Below, piece by piece: positions 35,480 through 45,627 of a stretch of DNA of 64,000 nucleotides. Every line of letters begins with the position of its first letter. Positions within the stretch are counted from its first letter, which is position 1. The stretch covers positions 54,258 to 118,257 of the forward strand of contig NW_005434562.1 of the NCBI RefSeq assembly GCF_000315625.1. The letters are read 5' to 3'. The stretch comes from Guillardia theta CCMP2712 (Eukaryota; Cryptophyceae; Pyrenomonadales; Geminigeraceae). A program made the position numbers and the translations under genes. Below the pieces are notes generated by a model. The model saw only the letters and a list, made by a program, of their open reading frames with translations. It did no database searches and was not told the origin of the DNA.

Positions 35480-38400
35480 ATGTCGGCAATGGACGGATCG
35501 GCAGAAAGCGCTAAGAGGAAGCGAACAGAGGGAGAGGAGGCGGGACAGAAGGCAGAGATGGGAGGGGGCAAGAACGATGGAGCGTCAGAGGATGGGGCTG
35601 CTGGTGATGACAGGAAGCTGATCAAGGCAGAGGAGGAGCAGCAGGGCCAACTGCTAGATCGTCAAGAAGTAGAGCAACTTGGCTCCTGCTTGACGGCCCT
35701 GACCTGATGGCAGGAGGCGCGAAAGGACGTGGAAAGGTTTCTAGCTCCTATCAGGTCTAGTATGTCTTTTGCTCGACGTGCGACTGACGTGAAGGTGCAC
35801 TTTAGACGAGAGCACAAGATCCCCAGGAAGCCGCAAGGTCTGATGCCTCTGCCGTTAAGACGAAGGAGGTTGACCTCTTGCTGGTTGCTTCCTCTCAGAA
35901 TCAGAGAAGAACGTTGATGCTAGTGAAGGAAACTCCACGACCCCTGAAGGTCTGTCGCTGGTGAGCCTCCATGGATATGTCTGACTGGGAGCTCCAGTTA
36001 GCAGGGAAGAGGTTGTTGCGGCGAGGTCAAGATGAATGGTGCGAGAGAGAGGAGGAGGAGTGAGACATTCTACAGGAAGGCAAGGAAGGAAGCTGAACGT
36101 CAGAGCAAGAGACAGAAGCAAGGAAAGGGACAGAACAAGAACAGGGGCGATCAGAAGTCAGGGCTCAACCAGAAGGTAGAGAGGCTTGGTCCTACTTGAA
36201 GTGATCTCAATGTGACTCAACGCCCAGGTGATGAGCATTCTCCCTCATCTTTGCAAGAAGATCTCTTTAGGAGCCGAGGTACGAGACTCTGACCCTCTCC
36301 ACACGCTTACGACGACCTCTCGTCAGTGTCCATTCGGCACCTCTTGCAAGTTCTCGCACGACGTTGAAGTAACTCTGTGTTTACTGGTCATTTCATCTTC
36401 TTTCTCATGCAGCAATCACAGAAATTTCTTGAGGAATGCAACAAGCTCCATGAGCTGCCTCAAGAGTTGCATGCTGGCATACCGGAAGTTCGTCCGATGT
36501 GCATGACTCGCTGCGGCTGATCCAGCGGCAGGGGAAGTTGTGTAATTGTGGACTCTGCTGTCGATTCAAGGGATGCAGGTAGTTAGAACGGTGTGCCGTC
36601 TTTTTCTGAGGAAGAAATCAGAGAGCGATGGGTTGAATACATCAGGAGCAAGCCTGAAGGGGCTGAAGTAGACATCTTGAACATGGAAGATTACGAGAAG
36701 AATATGTTGCCAAGAGACCTTCAGGTACTGGTGACAATGAGATGTATCATGTGGTAGAGGATGAAACAGAACACTGAATTGTTCTCGTATGATGACTTCG
36801 ATGCATTGTTTTTCAAATGATCTACAAGTTGTTCTCGGATGATGACTTCTGTGTTCTCATCTTTCTGACATGAATGCTACAAAGGCTAAGTTGCGGGAAG
36901 TGACTGACAGAGGAAAATATGATTGGAAGAGATGGAAACAAGAGGTAGAGAGTTCAGCGATAGAAGTTTGTGCTGACCCACTTCTGCAGCATGATGCTTA
37001 CAAGAATGCGATGAAAGGGAAGAAGGACAAGAAGGATGAAGATAGAGAGCCAGACGGTTGAACCTTTCGGTAGTCTGACCTGTCTCTAACTAGAAACACA
37101 AGGTTACAGTCTCGGCAGTCGACTCAGGGCTGAGGAGAAGAAGAAGATTGTGTTCGATCGAAAGGTCCCTTCTATGTATACTTGTTCAGGGCCTCAGCCT
37201 CCCGCGCCCCTTCAGACGATCCTCGCTCCTCTCACCACCGTCGGCAACCTTCCCTTCCGTCGCCTCTGCAAGCTCCAGGCATCTCCTCCTCTCCGCGACT
37301 TCCCTCCATCCCTTTCGCTGATTGGAATTTCCTGCCTGTCAAAGGGATGCGACATCACGGTCGGGGAGATGGCGTTAGCATCCAAGGTAGTTATGAGTAG
37401 GGAGATCGTGATATGATGAGATGTTCAGATTGTTGAGGGCAACGGGGGGGAGTGGGCCTTGTTCAGAAGGTCAGAGCTCCTGTTGTCTTGCCAGGAAAGC
37501 TGACTTGCCACCAATCCTCAGGCACGTCAGCGAAGACGTCTTTGGCATCCAGGTGAGAAAAACTCTCTTGAGTTATCAGCTCACTGCACCCTCTCAAAAT
37601 AATCTTCCCTCCCTCACCTTGCTCCTCTCTTTAAGATCGCGGGAGGATGGCCGGACGTGGTTGCCAAGTGTGCAGAGCTCTTTGAGAGAGAGTAAGGAGG
37701 AGGGGGGGGGAGGAGCACGGAATGAATATCTGGCAGGTGCTCAGCCGACTTCTTCGACCTGAACTGCGGCTGTCCTCTCGACGGGATCTGCGGGTGCCGC
37801 CCAAGGATTCTGATGAACGAGCTGAGAACTGCGACAGGAAGGGGATGGGTGCTGAGCTGTTGGAGAAGCCGCAGCGGCTGCAAGAGATCGTCACCATCGC
37901 TTCCAGGGTGCGTCAGTCCGCCAGCTGCAGCAACCTGATGCTTGTGATACTCCTCTCTGCGCAGACGACTTCTCTCCCCATGACGGTGAAGATTCGTGTC
38001 GGGCAGCACGAAGACCCCAGCAGGTCGTTGTCAAGGGGAGAGAGGAGCAGGGAGAGGGGGCGGATAGAGGAGCAGGAAAGTTAGGAGGTTCGAGGAGGAG
38101 GAGCTTGGGAAGGGGCAGAGGCAGGAGGAGTGAGACTGAGAGTCTGAGTAGGAGGAACGCGCATCTCCTCGTCCCACGAGTGAGACGATTACGATGCTCT
38201 CCCTTCCCCTCCTCATCCTCCTTCAGCTCGCCGACTGGGGCGCATCTGCAGTCACCATTCATGGAAGGAGCCGCCAGCAGCGATATTCCCGTCTTGCAAA
38301 TTGGGAATACATAGAAGAGGTTTGACCTTTGTTCTACCAGCTCTCCTCCCCATCCTCCTCTTGCTCCCCTTCTCTTCCTTTTCTTCGTCTCCTCCCTCGA

Positions 38401-39531
38401 ATCTATAGCTGCTCCGACTTGTACATTGGAGCAAGTGTCAAGATCCGCATTTTCTTCCTTCAGCCACTTCTCCCCTCATCGTTTCTTGCCCTCTTTTCCT
38501 CATTTCATCTCTCCCTCTTTCTTTCTACCTCCTCACATTCAGCCTACCAGTGCGCTACCATCGGTCAATCCTGCGGCATCCCCGGTCAGTCTCGCCTTCC
38601 AGCCGCTGCCTTGCTGACGGGAGCGACCAGTGATCGGCAACGGAGACGTGCTTTCCTGGGAGGACTACGAGCAGCATCTGCAGGGCGGGAAGGTTCAGAC
38701 CTGCATGATAGGACGAGGAGCGCTCATCAAGCCTTGGATCTTCAAGGAGGTAAGAGGGAGGATGGCGGCCATCGCGCTCATTCCCATCCCCTTCAGGTCA
38801 AGGAGCGCAAGTATTGGGACATCAGAAGCAGCGAGCGGCTCGAGATGATGAAGGCAAGTGACCCGCTCCCACTCCGCCCTCCTCCTACTTCTTCCTCGCC
38901 TCACCTCCTCCCAGGACTTCGTTCGCTTCGGCCTCGACCACTGGGGAAGCGACAGGTGCTGCTCTCTGACCTTGCCCTGCTCCTCATACTCAGGCAGTGT
39001 GGGAGTGGAGAAGACGAGGTCCTTCTTCCTGGAGTGGCAGGTGGCGAAGAGCTGGAGATAGTAGGAGGGGATGAGTAGCTGACAGGCCTGGCACTGCCGC
39101 TACATCCCTGTGGGTCTCCTGGAGATCCTGCCGCCAGTGATCAACCATCGCAACCCTGTATGCCATCCCTTGTGCCTCCTCCTGCTCCACTCAACGCGTC
39201 TGCTCGCCCTCACCCTGTCGTGCTCCAGGGATTCACAGGGCGCGACGAGCTAGAAACGAAACTCGCAAGCACGCAAGCTGACGACTGGATCAAGGTGAAG
39301 CAGTGTGGAGTGAAAGAGAGAGAAGGAGAAGGAGCAGGGGCAGGAGAAGGAGGAGGAGTCCACTAACTTGTTCCGTCAGCTCTCCGAGATGTTCCTCGGA
39401 CCGGCTCCCCCAGACCTCAAGTAAGCGCGAGTGATGGGAGGAATGGAGGGGTACGACTGAGGCTCTCCAGGTGGGTCCCCAAACATCGGAGCAGCGAAAA
39501 GAGCGCAGCAGACGCACAGGCAGAAGGATGA
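35480..39531 (+). CDS. DUS3: tRNA-dihydrouridine synthase 3 (CCCH zinc fingers + Dus domain)
   Basis: The enzyme reduces uridine 47 of tRNA using FMN and NAD(P)H. An acidic/basic N-terminal region ([14 protein letters not shown]) is followed by two zinc-finger exons: [14 protein letters not shown] (36330) and [14 protein letters not shown] (36540). Then come [15 protein letters not shown] (36610) and the Dus domain. FDRK joins [19 protein letters not shown] (37200-37270) across a 54-nt intron, then [50 protein letters not shown] (catalytic Cys, 37765), [10 protein letters not shown] (37975), [33 protein letters not shown] (38705), a C-terminal helical domain, and the ending AADAQAEG. Introns number more than fifteen. 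ATG 35480 was chosen over an in-frame ATG at 35363 because a GGGCCCGG promoter-like word lies between them; either is possible. Confidence 0.9.
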
Positions 39532-39650
39532 GAAACGGAGAGCAGGAGGAGAAGGAGGACGAGGACGAGGGCAACGAGTGGTCTACTTGTATTGTTTACA
39601 TATCTCGCTTCCCGTAGCATAGCACAACGATACACTCTTGAGCTCTGAGA

Positions 39651-41223
39651 TTAAACAGCAACCTCCTGTCCTTCCCCATCCAGCAACGCTTCCGGCAGAC
39701 CCCTTGACAAGGATGAGAACTTGGCCATGCGCTTCGTCGTTCTCTTGTATCTCACAAAGAGGCACAACCCTGACGCCAGAGCTCCCAGCACAATCCCACC
39801 TCCTGCTCCACCCACGATGATAGAGATCTGCCTGTTGGTGAGAGCATTCGACTTGGGTGGCTGCTTGTAGATGATGTTGAACTTCTTGTCGGCCGGAGTC
39901 GCTCCACAGTAAGGGATCGCACTTCCTATGAGAGGAGGGGCGTGAGGAGAACAGGAAGGTCGATCAGCCTCAGCTCACCTGACGTTGTCCCCACTGTCCC
40001 TGATTGGCGGAATTCGTCAGTCATCCTACGAATCTCGTCGGGGTATCTGAGAGTCAAGGTCAACACTGGCGGTGATACAGCACAGACGAGTACACCTGTA
40101 CACCAGTTGGGTACAACGAGTGTTCTTGTTTCTCGCTACCATCGACCCTCTTGACAGTTTCATCGTGAAATCAAAAGCGGCAACGGAGTATCTGCAGCAC
40201 CAGTCAACCAAGTTGATTTTCAGCAGCAGTCCGAGTACCTCTCCTTGCGCGATTGAAGTGCGATGAAGTATCTCCCGTCTTGTGTAACTGAACAGCCCGT
40301 AAGGACTCCCCTACCTCCACACCTTGCATGCAAATATCTCACCATTCACGTTGATGCTCTTCACTTTCTCATTTGCATTGATGTTACCATAACCTTGATT
40401 GTTCCATGACCCCTCTTGTGGAATGCAACCCTGCACAGCCCTTATCAGTTTCCAAGCTCACTCCAACAGACACGCTGACCTGCCCCACATAAAAATCGTA
40501 GGCAGGAAGCTTTGCACTGTCTACGCTCGACACAGTTGACACCTGACCCTTGGCAACAGGAATGGACTGCGGCGATACTAAAGTGAGGAAAATATTATCC
40601 CTCCTTGCATCCGTTCCTGCATAGGCATCGCCATTCTGCACGAGGAATTCGAAGTAGTGGTATTGATTCCCCGGAAACACTTGTCCCCGCACGCTCACAA
40701 TCGGCGCGCCATTGTTCGGGTAGATATCAGTAGGCGCCCCCGTTGCGTTAAAGATCTGGCTGAAGGTAATCCAGGAGGGATCAGCGCTGTTGCTGTTCCA
40801 GAGCTCCGAGATGTTCTGACACCTGCAGGAAACAATCATGAGACTTCAAACGTCAGCACGAAACAGTCCTTACATTGAGCAGTAATTCTTGCCGTCCGGA
40901 CAAAGCTTCGGATCGTACCCGATCACATCCGCCTTGTTTGCATCGTAAACGGCGGCGGCGGCAGGGCTGATCAGAGAGCAGACAACAACCAGAGCCAGCA
41001 CACTGCGACGTAATCTGAAACCTCCCTTCCCTCTCAGTGCAAGAAGCTCCGAGGCAACTGATGGTAACGTCCATGGTACTATCGCGCTTAGCCGACTCAA
41101 GTCCAAGCTCCGGCAGAGCTGCGGTCGGTTGGCACCAGTGGTACCATCCTTATCCCCCCCAAAAGATGAAAGAAAACCAAAGTAAGAGAAATTTTGGTAA
41201 GTAGAAGTGCGATCTGATCGCAT
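39651..41223 (-). CDS. Hypothetical type I membrane protein
   Basis: Exon 1 carries a signal-like stretch (SVLALVVVCSLISPAAAA) and then VYDANKADVIGYDPKLCPDG. An exon at 40822-40487 encodes CRCQNISELWNSNSADPSW and a soluble domain rich in Thr/Val/Asn with possible N-glycosylation sites. Next come GCIPQEGSWNNQGYGNINAN (40430) and a Lys/Arg-rich exon (YSVAAFDFTMKLSRG, 40185). The final exon has IPYCGATPADKKFNIIYK, a helix (ISIIVGGAGGGIVLGALASG, 39820) and a basic tail (LFVRYKRTTKRMAKF) to the stop at 39651. The helix followed by positive charges gives an outside-N, inside-C topology. I recognise no domain family. The start Met is unclear: ATGs in frame lie far upstream, or a short first exon is missing. 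Confidence 0.66.
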
Positions 41224-41544
41224 TATTTCTGCCAAGCTGCCGCTCGACGAAAGAATGTACAAGTCCTAGTCTGCCCGATGGAAGTGTCGGGGTTAGAAGT
41301 GAGAGAAGAGCTAGATCTTAACAAGGGAGGTCAGGCCTGCTGGTTGTATCTGGTTACAATGATTAGATGAACACTCCGTGCCATTCCCCCGACGACCTCA
41401 AGCGTATCAGGCAATCCGAAACACAACGCTGGTCATTGCAGTCAGGGATGGGAGGTAATGATCGAGCAGGAGAAAAGAGCCCACAAGGTCGGGGGATGAG
41501 GAGAAACGAGAGGACAAGGAGACTAAGGAACAGCGAGGAGAGAG

Positions 41545-41625
41545 GAGGAGGAGGAGGAGGAGGAGGAGGAGGAGGAGGAGCGCACGAAAGGAGGAGGAGG
41601 AGAAGAGGGGGGGGGGGGGGGTTAA
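41545..41625. repeat. (GGA)n and poly-G tract
   Basis: A long GGA/GAG run ends in about 14 consecutive G. It lies upstream of the type I membrane gene and is non-coding as far as I can see. Confidence 0.85.
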
Positions 41626-41699
41626 GGGATCAGGGGCGGGAAGGAGGAGCTTCTGCACTGAAGCGTCACGGCGGTTGCAATCCGTTACTCACCCCCTCT

Positions 41700-41800
41700 C
41701 TCCAACAGGCGGACAAAAGAGGGGGTAGGGGTACAACAAGATCATTCAAATACCCCTACTTTTATATTGAAGAAACAGGGTACTTCAAGAAGGGGTAGGG
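41700..41800. repeat. GGGGTA-rich degenerate repeat island
   Basis: The words GGGGGTAGGGGTACAAC, TACCCCTAC and AAGGGGTAGGGA occur here with the same composition as the other islands. A GC-rich stretch with GGCCGGCCCGGG and GGGCCCGGCG words follows at 41890-41950. No gene was recognised in 41224-42822. Confidence 0.5.
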
Positions 41801-42283
41801 ATCTTCTGTAATCAAAAGAAACCAAAGTTCGAAACTTTGCACGTTGAAACTTCGAAACATTCAAACTTAGAATCAGACGGACAAAGTTGGCAGGCCGGCC
41901 CGGGTTTTAACTGAGGCCCCTGAACTTGATTTCCACTGGGCCCGGCGTTCACTCGTCTGCGTTCATCTGAGCTTGACAGTCGTCGCTGAAACAGGTTCAC
42001 GCCGACTCGCCGCTCAGTCGGCTCAGTGGATGACTGAGCGGCTCGCCGCCTCACTCGGAGGCCGAGGCGAGTCACGGGCCACTGAATCTACTGCCGTGAC
42101 ATCATGATAAAGATAAGACTGTAGTAGTAGATTGTAGTAGTATGTTCGGAATCGGAGGCCGGGCGGTCTCACTTACCGTAGTACGTACGGTACTGTTTGC
42201 AGTACTGTTGTATTAGAGTACACACAGTTTAATAACAAAAGAAACGTGTGAGGGTACAAGAGCGCTAACTTACCCTCTACCGA

Positions 42284-42362
42284 TGGCATTACATATGTAA
42301 TGCCCTCGCTACCATGTACCTGTAGTTATGTAACGCTCTCGCTACAATGTACCTGTAGTTAC
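42284..42362. repeat. 18-bp perfect palindrome overlapping a two-copy tandem repeat
   Basis: GCATTACATATGTAATGC (42286-42303) is a perfect palindrome. A unit with GTAAyGCyCTCGCTACmATGTACCTGTAGTTA is repeated twice across 42298-42360. An inverted repeat TACCGTA/TACGGTA lies upstream at 42174-42192. Function is unknown. Confidence 0.75.
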
Positions 42363-42822
42363 GGCGTACTGTAGCAGGTGCCTCGGTAGCTGGGAAGTGT
42401 GGAACAGCGCGGCCGCGCCAGCATGAATCCGGGGAGGGGAGGAGGGGGAGGGGGCTCGGAGGGAGGAAGGGAGAGAGGAGGAGGTAGAAAGCAAGTTAAA
42501 GTAGGGCAGTGAGACGGGAGGGAAGGATGAGCAGGTTGGCAAACAAGCTGGCAAGGGTGGCACCTATTGCGGAAGTGAGGAGGGATTCTGGGTTGATGTC
42601 AGCAATTTTTTGTTGAGGGGGTAAAGAGGGCAGGCTATTTAAGGAAAAGCGCTAGGAAGCAGAAAACCTTGGGGAGATAGGCATCAACAAAACATAAGGG
42701 ACTGCGGAATTGAGATACGATTGAGCAAAGAATGAGATGTAGTTGTAGTCTTCCTTAGAAAACAAAGTGATTTGTTTGTTTCCCTTGGCACTCACAAAGA
42801 CGAGAGCAGGCGCTTCAAGAGC

Positions 42823-45108
42823 ATGGAAGACGGAAGGACAGAACCAAGGCAAATAGCCATCTCTAACATGTCAACGGACATGCTGCAGCAGCAGCTCACC
42901 CATCATGCCATCCGACGCATGCAGGAACGAGACATCAACTTCGACCTCATCCGCGAGACTGTCCGTCGAGGGTGGCGGCGAGACTTCCCACCTGCGGTCC
43001 TGTACGTCTCAGATCACATCACGGTCGTCACGAGCGGCACGCGGTTCATCACTGCGTGGCGCAACGAGCTGAAAAGCCTCTGGCCCCTCATACGAGCTGC
43101 CGGTGGAGCCGACGGGCTGACAGCCGACACGGCCTACGCGTTTGTGCAGGACAAGGACAAGATCATGTTTGCTGGCGTCTTGGACATCTCAGGCACAAGA
43201 GCAGAGATAGGGTTCGGCCTGCACAGACTTTTTGCGTCGCATGAGGAGAGCTACTACGACGTCATTGTCATCGGGCTTGAGCGGCAGGCGCCTCCCAGAG
43301 CTCGGAGAGAGAAGCTGAGGCTGGAGAGGATCCTCGATCGAGAAGAGAGACGAGCCGTGGTTGATGACGTGGGCCCGGTCAAGCGACAAGACAATGATCT
43401 GCTCAGTAGGCTTGCCGATCAAATGTCTCAGGCGACAACCAACGACCATGATCAACGAGCAGGATACCCTGCGATTAGCCTCTCGATAGGAGGCAGACAG
43501 CACAACGACCTGGCTGTACAGAGAAGACTTCACTCTGAGCAGGCTGAGCATTCGTGGGTGAAGTTTGGCCCGGAGGTCGATTTCCTCCACCCGTATGCTG
43601 GGTTCGGTCGCCTGGTGCAGCTGATGCAAGAAACGGCCTCTTGCCTGCCAGAGGTCGCCGGTCGCTGGACGTACAGAGACGCGAGATACAACGACGCGGT
43701 GTACAAGTACACCATCCTACCTCTCAACAAGTTACAGCTGGGCAACAACACCTCCTTTCATGTCGTCTGCCTCCACTCCAACGACCATGACGACGAGGAG
43801 CATTCGGTGTTCAGACGCATTGGAGTCGGACGAGGCCTGTTGAGACTTGACTCCACGGGTCAGCCTTCAGCGCTTGTGCTCCGCCTGATGATGGGCAAAG
43901 TTGCGCAGGAGCATGGCCGAACGATCTATCGCCCCAAGAGGGAGATTTGGCGAGGAGACGTCAGGCACCTTCAAGGTACCACCGACACCGAGCTCGTCAA
44001 AGATCCTGCGCCCGAAAGGAGGGCAGACGACTTGGCTGCCCCCGATGGCTTCGAGGGCATGATAGAGGCGTTTGTGCCGTTGCAGCCGGGCTGGGACGAG
44101 GCGATGCAGTGCGGCGAGATCGATCGGATAGAGCAGCTGCTCCGAGAGGATCCGAGCCTCCTCCACCAGCGCTTGCGAGTGGACAAGATCCTCAACTCGC
44201 CGCGTCTCAATGATGGAAACGGCTTCCTTGTCCTCCCCATCATCGCCGCCGCTCTGTACCGCAGGTTTGACGTAGTAGACGTCCTCCTCCCATACTACCA
44301 AGCTGCAGAGATAGAGCTGGACGCGTTCATGCTGACGGTCTTGTCCGGCAGCGCGACAGCTCGAGAGCAGCTGGCGGAGAGGGTCTGCCAAGAGAGCGCT
44401 CACTTGCTCGTTGCCACGTGTCCCAGAAACGTCTCGAGAAGAAACCAGCGAGGCCCGCATCCCCTCTCAGTCGACTCCAGGGTCGACTCGGACGACCTCA
44501 GGTTCGTCGGCTGCCGCCTCATCGAGATCGCCGCAAAGTTGCTGCTCACAGACACAGTCCAGCTGCTTCTCAGCTTGGGCTCAGCTCACACGCCGGCCTC
44601 TGCCCTGCAGACCGGCGACGTGGAACAAGTGCGGAGGTTCCTGACGACAGGAGAAGGGGACTTCACTCTAAACATGCGCTTCGATGGGAGGAGGAACGCA
44701 GCGGTGGCGAACATCGACAGCATGACGCCGCTGGTCTATGCCGTGTACAGGAATGACGTCAACATGGTTGGTATGCTGATCAAGTTGGGAGCCGACATCT
44801 TCGTACAACGAGCACACCAAGAGTCGACCAGCATCAACTATGCGCAGATCTATGATCGCAACGTGCAGCAAGGCTTCCCAGTACTTCGGCTGCTGCTAGA
44901 AGAGTACAGGGAGAGGAGAAGTCAGCAAAGGTATCCAAATGACTGGGTCAATCTGAGAGAGAGATGCGAGCGCTGGCAGCACAACACTCATCCTGCAGCC
45001 TGGAACCTGATCATCAACTACGACTTCGAGAATGAGTTTGAGAACACGGAAGTGGAGGAAGCAGCAGCAGGGCTACATGAAGTGGCAGTGGAGCAAGGAG
45101 ATGAGTGA
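42823..45108 (+). CDS. Intronless ankyrin-like protein with DUF4258-like N-terminus
   Basis: A single open frame of 761 residues runs from the first ATG (42823). Near the N-terminus (about residues 24-80) the pattern THHAIRRMQERDI, then IRETVRRGW, and VVTSGTRFITAWRN resembles the DUF4258 fold (HAxxRMxER, then a final strand with a T-x-Y/W-R end). That fold is known mainly from bacterial proteins. The middle third is unassigned and rich in charged loops. The C-terminal third has helical ankyrin-like units; the clearest is MTPLVYAVYRNDVNMVGMLI followed by KLGADIF (about residues 633-660). Others (GEIDRIEQLLREDPSLL, RRFDVVDVLL, TDTVQLLLSLGSAH) are degenerate. Nearly all neighbours are cut by introns, so the intronless state stands out and may mean retroposition or transfer. 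Role unknown; protein binding through the repeats is likely. Confidence 0.75.
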   Translation: MEDGRTEPRQIAISNMSTDMLQQQLTHHAIRRMQERDINFDLIRETVRRGWRRDFPPAVLYVSDHITVVTSGTRFITAWRNELKSLWPLIRAAGGADGLTADTAYAFVQDKDKIMFAGVLDISGTRAEIGFGLHRLFASHEESYYDVIVIGLERQAPPRARREKLRLERILDREERRAVVDDVGPVKRQDNDLLSRLADQMSQATTNDHDQRAGYPAISLSIGGRQHNDLAVQRRLHSEQAEHSWVKFGPEVDFLHPYAGFGRLVQLMQETASCLPEVAGRWTYRDARYNDAVYKYTILPLNKLQLGNNTSFHVVCLHSNDHDDEEHSVFRRIGVGRGLLRLDSTGQPSALVLRLMMGKVAQEHGRTIYRPKREIWRGDVRHLQGTTDTELVKDPAPERRADDLAAPDGFEGMIEAFVPLQPGWDEAMQCGEIDRIEQLLREDPSLLHQRLRVDKILNSPRLNDGNGFLVLPIIAAALYRRFDVVDVLLPYYQAAEIELDAFMLTVLSGSATAREQLAERVCQESAHLLVATCPRNVSRRNQRGPHPLSVDSRVDSDDLRFVGCRLIEIAAKLLLTDTVQLLLSLGSAHTPASALQTGDVEQVRRFLTTGEGDFTLNMRFDGRRNAAVANIDSMTPLVYAVYRNDVNMVGMLIKLGADIFVQRAHQESTSINYAQIYDRNVQQGFPVLRLLLEEYRERRSQQRYPNDWVNLRERCERWQHNTHPAAWNLIINYDFENEFENTEVEEAAAGLHEVAVEQGDE

Positions 45109-45360
45109 AGTAGCGGTCTTGCTTGCTTGTATGAAGTTGCTGAAACCCATCTCATGGCTCACTGTTGTGCTTGCCTGTACCTCACGGCAAAGAGTAGGAG
45201 CCAACCGGCTAAGGTCGAGTGCCTTCGAGATGCTAGCAGGGCTAGAGGAGAGACGGTCAAGTTACTTGATGTGGGATATTTGAAGCTTAGAGATGTCAGT
45301 GGCTCGCTCAATTTCTCCCAGCTCATCGCGTCAGCTGATTTCCTCTCGTCTCCACTCCAC

Positions 45361-45516
45361 TCGTCTCGTCTCGTCTCGTCTCGTCTCGTCTCGTCTCGTC
45401 TCGTCTCGTCTCGTCTCGTCTCGTCTCGTCTCGTCTCGTCTCGTCTCGTCTCGTCTCGTCTCGTCTCGTCTCGTCTCGTCTCGTCTCGTCTCGTCTCGTC
45501 TCGTCTCGTCTCGTCT
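45361..45516. repeat. (TCGTC)n pentanucleotide microsatellite, about 31 copies
   Basis: A perfect pentamer array of 156 nt sits in the space between two convergent genes. Long open frames across it on both strands are repeat artefacts. Confidence 0.97.
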
Positions 45517-45627
45517 GTCCTCCCCTGGAGCAGTGTGACCGGGGACTTGAGCGGTGCCAGAGTAGCATCGGAAGGACTCGGACGCTTCAAGTTCAGGTGA
45601 ACTTAGAAGGGGTTCACGTTTGAAGTC

